A stretch of DNA of 42,469 bases from a bacterium (GTDB lineage: Bacteria; Patescibacteriota; Patescibacteriia; UBA9934; GWF2-40-263), in NCBI GenBank assembly GCA_021789915.1, contig JAJYIV010000008.1:1-42469 (forward strand), given 5' to 3'. The position numbers and the translations under genes are program-made. Below, in pieces: positions 14,805-22,203 of this stretch. Each line of letters opens with the position of its first letter. Position 1 is the first letter of the stretch. Below the pieces are notes generated by a model that saw nothing but the letters and a program-made list of their open reading frames with translations, did no database searches and was not told the DNA's origin.

Positions 14805-15024
14805 AGGGGGCGGCACTTTTTACGAACGAAAGCCACCTCGCTCAACGAAGCGAGGTGGCTCTTAACGCAATTGCGCGCTGCGGGTAGGCATGGAGTAAAG
14901 GGGGGATTTACTCCGAATTCGTCTCAAAAACGAATTCGCTTACCGAACCCGGTGGACCATGCAGCGCGAAACGGGGTTGGGCGTCGCCCTCCGACAGGAC
15001 GGAGAGGCCGTTGATTGCGCCGGC
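14805..15024 (-). promoter_or_regulatory. Structured 5' leader of rpoBC
   Basis: About 215 bases between the predicted transcript start and rpoB contain successive perfect or near-perfect hairpins: 14914-14938 (CGAATTCGT/ACGAATTCG), 14893-14913 (GAGTAAA/TTTACTC) and 14831-14860 (AGCCACCTCGC/GCGAGGTGGCT). The last is followed on the minus strand by TTCGTTCGTAAAAAG. No gene is seen here. An attenuation or autoregulation role is inferred only. Confidence 0.5.
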
Positions 15025-15053
15025 AACGTATCATGGGGCTGAAAAAGCGTCAA
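15025..15053 (-). promoter_or_regulatory. rpoB promoter
   Basis: Minus-strand TTGACG (15053-15048), a 17-base spacer and TACGTT (15030-15025). The resulting leader to rpoB is about 215 bases, far longer than for other genes in this window. Confidence 0.7.
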
Positions 15054-15077
15054 GTTTCGGTGACCGACGTTTTCCCC

Positions 15078-15107
15078 TTCAAAGGGTTCCGCCCGACGTG
15101 CTACTCT
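15078..15107 (+). promoter_or_regulatory. Promoter of the 15117 gene
   Basis: TTCAAA (15078-15083), an 18-base spacer and TACTCT (15102-15107). ATG 15117 follows after 9 bases, the same spacing as at ychF and the Trm11-like gene. Confidence 0.5.
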
Positions 15108-15116
15108 TGGTCCACT

Positions 15117-16022
15117 ATGCGCGGGATTCCATCTGATCGACTGCTGGCCTTCCACGGCGACACCGTCCTGCCCCCGGATTTCCGCTTGGATCGGGAAACG
15201 GAGGCGGTGGTGGACCGCGAGGTGCGCGTGTACCGTCAATTCCAAAAAGTCCGAGCCGGCGGCGCGGTCGGTTTCCGTTTCCGTCTGGGTCCGGTCGTGA
15301 CGGATTACTTCGTCGGCAACCGCGAGCCGACTGTCGATCCGAAGGAAGGGCCGCTGCGGCGCGTCACGTGGCAGCCGACGTCTCGGAATGACATCCCTCC
15401 CGGTTGGCGGCCGAGCCTCATCCGCAACACACTCAAGCGCTCCGGGTTCACCCGTTTGGACGGCTCTCCCGATTACCGAAAAACTTGGACGCAGCATGCA
15501 AGACGACATGTGCGAAAATGGGAACAGCAGACGGAATGGGAGATTCGCGAGGTCGAGCTCCGACCATTCCTCGAAGCCTATTGGAAATCGCCGAAGGATC
15601 CCGTGCTCAAAGGGATGTTCAAACATTTTCTGAAAAAGAAAGTGGAAGCGGACGGCCCTCTCGTGCACTTGGCAGCCGCCGTGCGGCGGAGCAAGCCCGA
15701 AGAGATTGGGGCCGGCTTCGCCTTCGTCGACGCGCCGGAGGCCAACATGTCCATCCACGCCATTTCCTTCATTCGCGGCATGGCCAAAGACAGCTCGGCC
15801 GGGCACGGGCTCATCGACTATTGGTTCCAACACGCTCGGAAAACCGGCATCGCGTATTTGAACTTCGGCAATTTTTGGGCGCCGGGCTGCCCGGGCGAAT
15901 GGCTCGGCTTCTCCGAATTCAAATCGCAATTTGGCATCACCTTCATCGAGCATCCGAACACGCTCGGTCGCTGGGCCGGCACGCTTAAGGAAAATTTCTT
16001 CCCGCGCAAAACCCAGGCTTGA
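15117..16022 (+). CDS. Putative acyltransferase-fold (GNAT/FemAB-like) protein
   Basis: A 301-residue soluble protein. The C-terminal part (IGAGFAFVDAPEANMSIHAISFIRG...SAGHGLIDYWFQHARKTGIAYLNFGNFW) has the look of an acetyltransferase-type core as in FemAB or DUF2156 proteins, with the substrate unknown; this is a fold-level guess. The middle is rich in Arg, Lys and Trp. The start at 15117 is chosen because a -10 box lies 9 bases before it; an in-frame upstream start at 15015 would overlap the rpoB promoter. The stop codon lies in the loop of its own terminator hairpin (16009-16033). Confidence 0.6.
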   Translation: MRGIPSDRLLAFHGDTVLPPDFRLDRETEAVVDREVRVYRQFQKVRAGGAVGFRFRLGPVVTDYFVGNREPTVDPKEGPLRRVTWQPTSRNDIPPGWRPSLIRNTLKRSGFTRLDGSPDYRKTWTQHARRHVRKWEQQTEWEIREVELRPFLEAYWKSPKDPVLKGMFKHFLKKKVEADGPLVHLAAAVRRSKPEEIGAGFAFVDAPEANMSIHAISFIRGMAKDSSAGHGLIDYWFQHARKTGIAYLNFGNFWAPGCPGEWLGFSEFKSQFGITFIEHPNTLGRWAGTLKENFFPRKTQA

Positions 16023-16033
16023 TGCCTGGGTTT
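16009..16033 (+). terminator. Terminator overlapping the stop of the 15117 gene
   Basis: Perfect 10-bp stem AAACCCAGGC/GCCTGGGTTT with a 5-base loop that contains the stop codon. The T-run is short. Confidence 0.7.
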
Positions 16034-16289
16034 CCGGCACGATCCGCTCCGGGCTGCAAAGCGCGGCCACGATGAAAGGGTCGCATCTTTATCCGCGAGC
16101 AGAGGAGACCCGCTTGTAGCCAATCGGCCATGCGGCGGGCCCGCAAAACGGCAGTCGCCTTTTGGCGGGGAACGTTCCGCTTGAGCGGAACGCGCTCTTG
16201 AAAAAAGGATGCAATGATCGTACCGATCTTCGCAGCCCGCGGCGGACCGTTGGCATTATGTTAGCAAAGAGAGTCTTCCATTCCAAGAG
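16034..16289. other. Gene-poor stretch
   Basis: No convincing gene is seen on either strand. A perfect hairpin GTTCCGC-TTGA-GCGGAAC lies at about 16169-16186. On the minus strand a CATAAT is present near 16253, but no open frame with a start site follows it credibly. Part of this could belong to an unrecognised RNA; it does not match what I remember of tmRNA, RNase P RNA, 6S or SRP RNA. Confidence 0.4.
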
Positions 16290-16322
16290 GAAAAAGCCGC
16301 GTCCAGCGAGTTGGACGCGGCT
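16290..16322 (-). terminator. Strong leftward terminator
   Basis: Perfect 10-bp stem AGCCGCGTCC/GGACGCGGCT with a TTTTTCC tail on the minus strand. It would end transcripts from the promoter at 17637-17665, giving a unit of about 1.3 kb. Confidence 0.85.
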
Positions 16323-16518
16323 TGTCGTCTGGACGTGCACGTCCTTTCAAGGGAGCCGAGAACCGCCAGTGGCCGAAAGGCATGGCGGGGTGGACGACCA
16401 GCGGTGCGAAGAAAGCCGTGGCCTTGAACGCATCGTGAATGCGTCCGCAAGTCAGAGGTCACCCCGCCGAGGCAGAGCGTCTGCTTGTCCTTTTCTCGTT
16501 CTCCCTTCAAAGGGCGTT

Positions 16519-16682
16519 AGAGCCTGTTCAAAATCTTTTCTTCCGGCTCCATTCGGCCCCGTTTTGGCTGCAAAAGTCTCAGGCCTCCTCACCGTAGCTT
16601 CGGCTACGCTTCGTCGGCCTTCGCCTTTTTCGCCTAAAACGTCATCCGCATGTCCCTGGAAGAAAGATTCTGAACAGGCTCT
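16519..16682 (-). repeat. Long-hairpin repeat element, copy B (MITE-like)
   Basis: Outer arms GAGCCTGTTCAaAATCTTtTCTTCC and its imperfect complement span about 50 bases each. The inner hairpin on the minus strand is CGTAGC-CGAA-GCTACG followed by GTGAGGAGGCC. The trinucleotide TTA flanks both ends (16517-16519 region and 16682-16684), which could be a 3-bp target duplication of the kind left by IS5-group elements. It has no coding capacity. Confidence 0.7.
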
Positions 16683-16721
16683 TAAACTCCGGATCGACGG
16701 GCGAGAAGATTCGCCGGCCGA

Positions 16722-16770
16722 TTGAGAGCCCCCGTCGCCGCGCAGAGCCGCATGCAACGACGGGGGAAGA
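16722..16770 (-). other. Hairpin after the third mini-ORF
   Basis: CCCCCGTCG and CGACGGGGG pair across about 17 bases, starting about 8 bases after the 12-codon ORF. No T-run follows. It may be a processing or attenuation structure. Confidence 0.45.
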
Positions 16771-16776
16771 ACAGCA

Positions 16777-16815
16777 CTAGGTGAAGCCTTGCCGACGTGT
16801 CAGCCACGCCGCCAT
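16777..16815 (-). CDS. Mini-ORF 3, 12 codons
   Basis: MAAWLTRRQGFT, preceded by AGAAAGGAGAAACC, giving a Shine-Dalgarno GGAG 5 bases before ATG 16815. It follows the second copy of the conserved leader module (16816-16883). Whether the peptide is made or serves only as a leader peptide cannot be judged. No family is recognised. Confidence 0.35.
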   Translation of the reverse strand: MAAWLTRRQGFT

Positions 16816-16883
16816 GGTTTCTCCTTTCTCGGATGCGGGACGAGCCGATGGTCGGCGTGGCTCGTCCTTGGGTTTTCCGTCCT
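16816..16883 (-). promoter_or_regulatory. Repeated leader module, copy 2
   Basis: On the minus strand: GGAAAACCCAAGGAC, a hairpin GGACGAGCC/GGCTCGTCC whose loop contains GCCGACC, then CGCATCCGAGAAAGGAG. Copy 1 at 17019-17089 has the same order with GGGAC/GTCCC as the stem, the same GCCGACC, and CGCATCC...AAAGGAGG. Conserved loop plus varied stem points to an RNA element in front of each mini-ORF. Confidence 0.55.
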
Positions 16884-16958
16884 GCGCCGGGTGTGTCTGC
16901 GCCGGTAGGGACGGTCGATTTTGTGGGGGGGCGCTGGGAGGTGGACGCATCGGGACGG

Positions 16959-17018
16959 TCAACGCCGCCCGAGCGTCTTTCCTCGCTTGCCCCTGTCCGT
17001 CTGTTGAAAGACGAACAT
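16959..17018 (-). CDS. Mini-ORF 2, 19 codons
   Basis: MFVFQQTDRGKRGKTLGRR, preceded by a near-perfect Shine-Dalgarno AAAGGAGGTGCTC directly before ATG 17018. The peptide is basic at the C-terminus. It follows the first copy of the leader module. No homologue is recognised; the strong ribosome site is the main argument that it is translated. Confidence 0.45.
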   Translation of the reverse strand: MFVFQQTDRGKRGKTLGRR

Positions 17019-17089
17019 GAGCACCTCCTTTCTTTCTGGATGCGGGACGGGCAGGCGGTCGGCAGAAGCTTGTCCCTGGGTTTTCCGCC
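17019..17089 (-). promoter_or_regulatory. Repeated leader module, copy 1
   Basis: Minus-strand order: GGAAAACCCAGGGAC, GCCGACC in the loop, GTCCCGCATCC, then AGAAAGAAAGGAGGT. It corresponds part by part to 16816-16883. Immediately upstream (about 17090-17180) are further hairpins, including GTCCCC..AGGC/GCCTGGGGAC and ACGGCA/TGCCGT. Confidence 0.55.
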
Positions 17090-17180
17090 ACGGCAGATCC
17101 GGGGTCGCATACCGGACGATGCCCGGTCCCCTGAGGCAAGCGCCTGGGGACGGCACCATGCCGTGCGGCGGGTCCGAACA

Positions 17181-17375
17181 TTACTCCGGCTGGGCACGCC
17201 AACCGTCGCGCCGGCGGTTGTACCGATGCCGATCAGGCATCCGCGCCCCGCGCGGCTGTCCGCCCTGCACCTGAACGAGGTGCAGCTTGTTGCGAACCGG
17301 TGCACGGCCGACGACGATCGGCGCGTGCCGTTCGTCGCCGCGGACTTGCTTCGTCTGCTGCGGCCGCTTGGCCAT
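17181..17375 (-). CDS. Small basic protein, 64 residues, unknown
   Basis: MAKRPQQTKQVRGDERHAPI is the N-terminus; the protein is rich in Arg, Gln and Pro with a central VVGRAPVRNKLHLVQVQGG and ends RRRDGWRAQPE. A Shine-Dalgarno GGAG lies 6 bases before ATG 17375 (AAGGAGCCATCC). Composition suggests a nucleic-acid-binding or disordered protein, but I do not recognise a family. It is the first ORF of the leftward unit that starts at about 17630. Confidence 0.5.
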   Translation of the reverse strand: MAKRPQQTKQVRGDERHAPIVVGRAPVRNKLHLVQVQGGQPRGARMPDRHRYNRRRDGWRAQPE

Positions 17376-17504
17376 GGATGGCTCCTTGGCCGCGTGGCCA
17401 GAGATGGGGTTCATTCCCCGCTTCCGTCTTCGATGGTCGGGATCGAAAACGGGAGTGGGGACCGAGCTCGATGAGAGCTTTACACCGGTTCTGGCCGGCA
17501 AGCA

Positions 17505-17572
17505 AAACCCCGTTTATCCAAGAGAAAATACTTATTTGTCAGTCTAAACCTGACAAATCTCGAACAAACGGG
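17505..17572 (-). other. Nested hairpin in the leftward leader
   Basis: Outer arms AACCCCGTTT/AAACGGGGTT enclose an inner hairpin ATTTGTCAG-N7-CTGACAAAT. It is AT-rich inside, lies 60 bases after the predicted transcript start and is followed on the minus strand by TTTTGCTT, so it could act as an attenuator. Confidence 0.6.
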
Positions 17573-17636
17573 GTTATTCCAAGCGCTCTCTCAATCGCCT
17601 GAAAACGGGAGGTATTCATCAATGAGCGAAGAAAGC

Positions 17637-17665
17637 ACTCTACGCTAAAAGCGCGATTCTGTCAA
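17637..17665 (-). promoter_or_regulatory. Strong leftward promoter
   Basis: Minus-strand TTGACA (17665-17660), exactly 17 bases, then TAGAGT (17642-17637). The consensus -35 box and spacing make this one of the best promoters in the window, although no sizeable gene lies downstream. Confidence 0.75.
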
Positions 17666-17706
17666 GGGCCGGCGGACAATCCAGCGTTCGCGTGTAGCGC
17701 ATATGC

Positions 17707-17712
17707 TACAAT
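17707..17712 (+). promoter_or_regulatory. -10 box of ftsK
   Basis: TACAAT lies 73 bases before the ftsK ATG. The -35 region is weak. A strong hairpin CGGAGGCCGG/CCGGCCTCCG at about 17750-17774 lies in the leader, 11 bases before ATG, preceded by a T-run. Confidence 0.5.
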
Positions 17713-17785
17713 GTGATCGCTTCGGACATGGTCCTGTTGTTTTTTCGTCGGAGGCCGGTACGCCGGCCTCCGAATCCAGATTCCT

Positions 17786-20032
17786 ATGCCCCGTCGGAAA
17801 AAAACATCCCGCGCCCAACCAAAAGACGACCTCATCGACCTTTCCTTAAATCCAGAAACGACGCGCGGTATTTTTACCGTGCTTCTTCTTGCCGGCGGTC
17901 TGCTTTTGTTCCTTTCCTATTTCGGCGCGGCAGGCAGTATTGGAGAGAGGCTGGACGGTCTCATGCGCCTTTTTTTCGGCTGGGACCGTTTCCTCGCGCC
18001 CATCCTGCTCATCATCCTCGCGGCGGCCTTGCTCTTCCCCGAGCGCAGCCGCTTGGCGTGGTGGAACGGGCTTGGGGCCGTCGCATTCCTTTTTTCCTTC
18101 AACGCCCTGCTCAATATCTTCCTGGCCGGCACGACGGGAAATGCGGCATCTGCCGGCGGAGAGCTTGGCCAGCTGCTGGCAGTCCCTCTCCAGCACGCCA
18201 TGGGGTTTTGGGCTACGCTTGTCATCGTGAGCGCCCTGCTGCTTTGTTCCATCCTTCTGCTTTTCAACCTGTCGCTGCGCCACATCGTCATCGTCCACCG
18301 GCGACTGACGGGATGGATCGGCGCGCGGGCGGGCTCGGATGACACGGAGGCCTGGGACGAGCGGGAAGACGGAGCGGAACGCCGCCAAAAGCCGGAACCG
18401 GAGCCGGGAGAAGACGAGGAGGACGAGGAAGAAGGGATTCTTCCACCCGTCGTCAAAGGCAAGCCGGCGTCCCGTGGCCTCTTCGACGCTCCGGAGGAGC
18501 ACGTGCTCACGACGCGCGAAAACCGCGAGATCAATTTGTCGCTGGATTTGCTCGACCGACGGTCGAGCAAGGCAAACTCGGGCAATATAGACCGCGCCAA
18601 GGAGATCATCCAACGGACGCTCCATCAATTCCACATCGACGTGGAGATGGGCGAGACGGCAACGGGCCCGACGGTCACGCAATACACCCTTCGCCCGGCC
18701 CAAGGCGTGAAACTCTCGCGCATCGTCGGGCTGCAGAATGATCTAGCCCTGGCGTTGGCGGCGCATCCGATCCGGATCGAGGCGCCGATTCCCGGCAAGT
18801 CGCTGGTCGGCATCGAAGTGCCGAACCAAACCGTCGCCACCGTCTCGCTGCGCGAGATCATGGAATCCAAGCCGTTCACGCAGCGCAAAAGCGACTTGTC
18901 CATTCCGCTCGGCAAGGACGTGATGGGGCAATCCTGGGTGGTGGCGCTCGACAAGATGCCGCATGTGCTCGTGGCCGGCGCGACGGGTTCCGGCAAGTCG
19001 GTGTGCTTGAACGCGCTGATCATCGGGCTGTTGTACGAAAACGGGCCGGATGCGCTTAAGTTCATCATGGTGGATCCGAAGCGCGTGGAGCTCTCCGCAT
19101 ACGAAGGCATTCCGCACCTGCTTATTCCTCCAATCACCAAGGCTGACGATACGGTGAACGCGCTCAAATGGACGGTGCGCGAAATGGAGCGCCGTCTGGA
19201 CGTGCTCTCCAAGTTCGGCGCGCGCGACATCAACTCTTACAATGCCCGGGCGGAGGAGAAGATGCCAAAGATCGTCATCATCATCGACGAATTGGCCGAC
19301 CTCATGTCGCAGAACGGCCGCGAGGTCGAAGCAACCATCGTGCGCATCGCGCAGATGGCGCGCGCGGTAGGCATCCATTTGGTGCTTGCCACGCAGCGCC
19401 CGTCGGTCGACGTCATCACGGGCCTCATCAAGGCCAATATTCCGGCGCGCATCGCCTTCTCGGTGGCGTCGCAGACGGACTCGCGCACGATCCTCGACGT
19501 CTCCGGCGCGGAGAAGCTGCTCGGGCGCGGCGACATGCTGTACTGGTCCGCGGAACTCTCCAAGCCCAAGCGCCTGCAAGGGCCGTTCGTGTCGGAGGAC
19601 GAAGTCGGCCGTATCGTCGCAACCCTCAAGAAGGAGGGTCCGCCGGACTACAACTACGCCATCACGGAAACTTCCAGGAGCGGCACGACGTTCAACAACG
19701 CCAGTGATGACGGAGACCTCTTGCTGGACGACGCCGTGCGCGTCGTGCTGGAATCCGGAAAGGCCTCCACCTCGCTCCTGCAGCGCCGTTTGAAAGTCGG
19801 CTATGGCCGGGCGGCCCGCATCATGGACTTGATGGAGGAGCGCGGCGTCATCGGCCCCGGCGAAGGCGCCAAGCCGCGCGAAGTACTGGTCTCGGAATGG
19901 CCGCCGGAGGACGGCGGTGACGCCATTGCCGAGTCCATCCCAACGGCGCAAAATGATCTGGATGAAGCCGCCGAAAGCCCCGGGAAAGAAAGGGAGGAAG
20001 AGGGCGCGGGAGAAGAAGGGGAGCGAGGTTGA
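17786..20032 (+). CDS. ftsK: DNA translocase FtsK/SpoIIIE
   Basis: A 748-residue septal DNA pump that moves chromosomes at division. About four N-terminal membrane helices (residues 28-170) are followed by a short acidic linker (EDEEDEEEGILPP) and the motor: Walker A GATGSGKS at 398-405, Walker B VIIIDELADLM near 496-506, and the RecA-like core ending before residue 630. The C-terminal gamma domain (LLLDDAVRVVLESGKASTSLLQRRLKVGYGRAARIMDLMEERGVIGP) that reads polar sequences is present. The last 40 residues are charged and variable. The linker is short compared with E. coli, as is usual outside Proteobacteria. A RodZ-like gene follows after 19 bases. Confidence 0.96.
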   Translation: MPRRKKTSRAQPKDDLIDLSLNPETTRGIFTVLLLAGGLLLFLSYFGAAGSIGERLDGLMRLFFGWDRFLAPILLIILAAALLFPERSRLAWWNGLGAVAFLFSFNALLNIFLAGTTGNAASAGGELGQLLAVPLQHAMGFWATLVIVSALLLCSILLLFNLSLRHIVIVHRRLTGWIGARAGSDDTEAWDEREDGAERRQKPEPEPGEDEEDEEEGILPPVVKGKPASRGLFDAPEEHVLTTRENREINLSLDLLDRRSSKANSGNIDRAKEIIQRTLHQFHIDVEMGETATGPTVTQYTLRPAQGVKLSRIVGLQNDLALALAAHPIRIEAPIPGKSLVGIEVPNQTVATVSLREIMESKPFTQRKSDLSIPLGKDVMGQSWVVALDKMPHVLVAGATGSGKSVCLNALIIGLLYENGPDALKFIMVDPKRVELSAYEGIPHLLIPPITKADDTVNALKWTVREMERRLDVLSKFGARDINSYNARAEEKMPKIVIIIDELADLMSQNGREVEATIVRIAQMARAVGIHLVLATQRPSVDVITGLIKANIPARIAFSVASQTDSRTILDVSGAEKLLGRGDMLYWSAELSKPKRLQGPFVSEDEVGRIVATLKKEGPPDYNYAITETSRSGTTFNNASDDGDLLLDDAVRVVLESGKASTSLLQRRLKVGYGRAARIMDLMEERGVIGPGEGAKPREVLVSEWPPEDGGDAIAESIPTAQNDLDEAAESPGKEREEEGAGEEGERG

Positions 20033-20051
20033 AGAAGTTCGCGCATTTGCC

Positions 20052-20762
20052 ATGCCCATCGTCATACGTAAATTCAACCACACGGAGACGATAGGAGACG
20101 CTCTGCGCTCCCTGCGGTTTTCCATTCCGCGCACGCTCAGCGAAATGGCGGCGGCCACCAGGATTCAAAAGACCATCCTGGATGCCTTCGAACGCAATGC
20201 CTTCGACCGCCTGCCGGCGCCCTCGTACGCCCGACGTTTCCTGCGCACCTACGTGCGCGCCCTGGGCGGGGATGAGGCGTACTTTCTCCAGCGTTTCGAC
20301 GAGGAAAACGGTTGCTGCGACCTGACGCACGTTGCGCGCCTTCCCCCCAGGCGCACCGGACGCCTCTGGCGGTGGACGGGCCTGACCGCCGCGAAAGCGA
20401 TCGGCGTCGCGCTCGCATCCGTCTCTATCATCGGCTACCTTGGGTGGGAGGTACGCAATATCACGGCTCCCCCGAGACTCGGCGTCGACTTCCCGGTTGA
20501 TGGATACGTTACGCACGATGCGATGATCCGTTTGCGGGGCCAAGCCGACCCGAAAGCGACGGTCAAAGTGAACGGCACGGAAGTTTTGACGCGCCAGGAC
20601 GGCACCTTCGAAGCGGACGTGGCCCTGCAGCGCGGGTTGAATGTCGTGACGGTCGAGGGCGCCAAGCGCTATTCCCTGCCGGCGGAAACTTACCGACGCA
20701 TCATCCTGGAAGAGACGACGCAAAATGCGCTCGGGTCCCTTCCTTCTTTGACGGCCAACTGA
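20052..20762 (+). CDS. RodZ-like membrane protein with N-terminal helix-turn-helix
   Basis: A 236-residue protein. Residues about 9-75 form a helix-turn-helix of the RodZ type (TIGDALRSLRFSIPRTLSEMAAATRIQKTILDAFERNAFDRLP...RRFLRTYVRALGGD). One membrane helix follows at about 115-135 (AIGVALASVSIIGYLGW). The outer part is a bacterial Ig-like fold (PVDGYVTHDAMIRLRGQADPKATVKVNGTEVLTRQDGTFEADVALQRGLNVVTVEG). RodZ links MreB filaments to cell-wall synthesis; this role is inferred. ATG 20052 is chosen by the domain start. It converges on recA with only 3 bases between stops and no room for a separate terminator. Confidence 0.8.
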   Translation: MPIVIRKFNHTETIGDALRSLRFSIPRTLSEMAAATRIQKTILDAFERNAFDRLPAPSYARRFLRTYVRALGGDEAYFLQRFDEENGCCDLTHVARLPPRRTGRLWRWTGLTAAKAIGVALASVSIIGYLGWEVRNITAPPRLGVDFPVDGYVTHDAMIRLRGQADPKATVKVNGTEVLTRQDGTFEADVALQRGLNVVTVEGAKRYSLPAETYRRIILEETTQNALGSLPSLTAN

Positions 20763-20765
20763 TTT

Positions 20766-21818
20766 TCAGGCTTCCTCTGCCGCAGGGACGGAGACATCCG
20801 TCTCGCCTGTCGCGGCGCGTTTTTCAATCTCCTTCCGGACATTCGCCAGGACATTCTGGTTTTCCTGCAGGTATTGCTTGGCTTTTTCGCGCCCAACGCC
20901 CATGGCCGCCTCGCCGAAACCGTACGAGTTGCCGTTCTTGCGCACCACGCCCATCGCGACGCCTAAATCAAGCACGTCGCCGGCGATCGAAATGCCCTCG
21001 TTGTACATGATGTCGAACTCGCACGACCGGAACGGCGGCGCTACCTTGTTCTTCACGACCTTCACCTTGGTGCGGTTGCCGATAATGCGGTCGCCCTGCT
21101 TGATCTGAGCGCTGCGGCGTATCTCCACGCGCACGGATGCATAAAACTTGAGCGCATTGCCGCCGGTCGTCGTCTCCGGGTTGCCGAACATGACGCCGAT
21201 CTTCATGCGGATCTGGTTGATGAAGACCACCGTCGTCTTCGTCTTGTTGATGATGCCGGCAAGCTTGCGCAGCGCCTGACTCATGAGACGCGCCTGAAGC
21301 CCGACGTGCTGGTCGCCCATTTCCCCTTCGATTTCCGCCTTGGGCGTGAGAGCCGCGACCGAGTCGACCACAATGATGTCCACGGCATTGGATCTGACCA
21401 GCGTATCGACGATTTCCAGCGCCTGCTCGCCGTTGTCCGGCTGCGAGATGAAGAGATCGTTGATGTTCACACCGATCTTCTCGGCGTACTCCGGATCCAG
21501 CGCGTGCTCGGCGTCCACGTATGCCGCAACGCCGCCCGTCTTTTGCACCTCGGCGACAATGTGCTGGGCAAGCGTCGTCTTGCCGGAGGATTCCGGCCCG
21601 AAAATCTCGATGATGCGGCCGCGCGGAACGCCCATGACGCCCAGCGCCAAATCCAGCGACAGGCAACCTGTGGTAATGGCGTCCACTTCCATGGTTTTGG
21701 CCTCGCCAAGCCGCATGATGGATCCGTCGCCGAAGCGCTGTTTTATCTGCGACACGGCTTCGAGAGCGGCCTTGGCTTTGGCGTCTGCCTGAACGTCCGG
21801 CGTGACGTGTTTTGGCAT
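20766..21818 (-). CDS. recA: Recombinase RecA
   Basis: A 350-residue RecA filament protein for homologous strand exchange and SOS signalling. Walker A GPESSGKT is at residues 74-81, the MAW-region and loop L1/L2 motifs ([62 protein letters not shown]) are intact. The C-terminal tail is acidic/short (VSVPAAEEA). ATG 21818 is chosen by homology; an in-frame upstream extension is not RecA-like. Two palindromes lie upstream (21953-21968, 21978-21992), but no known LexA box is recognised. Confidence 0.98.
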   Translation of the reverse strand: MPKHVTPDVQADAKAKAALEAVSQIKQRFGDGSIMRLGEAKTMEVDAITTGCLSLDLALGVMGVPRGRIIEIFGPESSGKTTLAQHIVAEVQKTGGVAAYVDAEHALDPEYAEKIGVNINDLFISQPDNGEQALEIVDTLVRSNAVDIIVVDSVAALTPKAEIEGEMGDQHVGLQARLMSQALRKLAGIINKTKTTVVFINQIRMKIGVMFGNPETTTGGNALKFYASVRVEIRRSAQIKQGDRIIGNRTKVKVVKNKVAPPFRSCEFDIMYNEGISIAGDVLDLGVAMGVVRKNGNSYGFGEAAMGVGREKAKQYLQENQNVLANVRKEIEKRAATGETDVSVPAAEEA

Positions 21819-21952
21819 ACAAAGAAGCGTGAAATCGGGGGAAAGAATAAAGCACGAACCCTGACGTGAGCGTCGTCGCGCCCGCAGGATGGCGGGCAAG
21901 GTCCGCAAGCGCCACCAGCGTAGCCCGCTTGCTTTGCTGGCGCAAGGAAATT

Positions 21953-21992
21953 GTCTGTCCACACAGACAGCATGGGGATTCCTGTCAGGAAT
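21953..21992. promoter_or_regulatory. Pair of palindromes upstream of recA
   Basis: GTCTGT-N4-ACAGAC (21953-21968) and ATTCCTG-T-CAGGAAT (21978-21992) are both perfect. They lie 135-175 bases before the recA start in a stretch (21819-22064) without other features. They could be operator sites; their distance from the start argues for caution. Confidence 0.35.
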
Positions 21993-22064
21993 GACTGCTT
22001 CAAATCGGTCGGAGGATGCCAACAAAAAATCGCCCATGTTTCAGGAGGTCGAGATCCCCACATG

Positions 22065-22092
22065 AAAAACGACCCCGCTCGGGGTCGTTTTT
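22065..22092. terminator. Terminator after efp
   Basis: Perfect 12-bp stem AAAAACGACCCC/GGGGTCGTTTTT with a 4-base loop and T-runs in both directions. It lies downstream of efp on the minus strand, between efp and recA. Confidence 0.88.
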
Positions 22093-22143
22093 GGGATCCT
22101 TCGATCTGTTGGCATGTTTGGAAACGGTTACAGGCGACGTCAG

Positions 22144-22203
22144 GGATCCCTCGCGCTGGTGCGCTCGGGATGACGCCGCCTCCGGCGGCCGACAGCGGCG
22201 TCA
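22144..22203. repeat. R1 palindromic repeat copy abutting the efp stop
   Basis: This 60-base repeat has the parts GGATCCCTCGCGC..GCGCTCGGGATGACG and a second hairpin GCCGCCTCCGGCGGC..AGCGGCGTCA. It ends exactly in the efp stop codon (22201-22203). It aligns without gaps to the copy inside yebC. Confidence 0.85.

Noticed and set aside
16797-17474. A plus-strand frame of 225 codons in the gene-poor region
   Set aside because: No ribosome site or promoter, Arg/Pro/Trp-rich composition, and it opposes several mini-ORFs with good Shine-Dalgarno sites.
16034-17640. Possible tmRNA, RNase P RNA, 6S or SRP RNA
   Set aside because: None of the conserved core strings I remember for these RNAs could be found on either strand.
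20766-22037. RecA with a 73-residue N-terminal extension
   Set aside because: The extension does not look like RecA and contains the upstream palindromes; ATG 21818 matches the family start.
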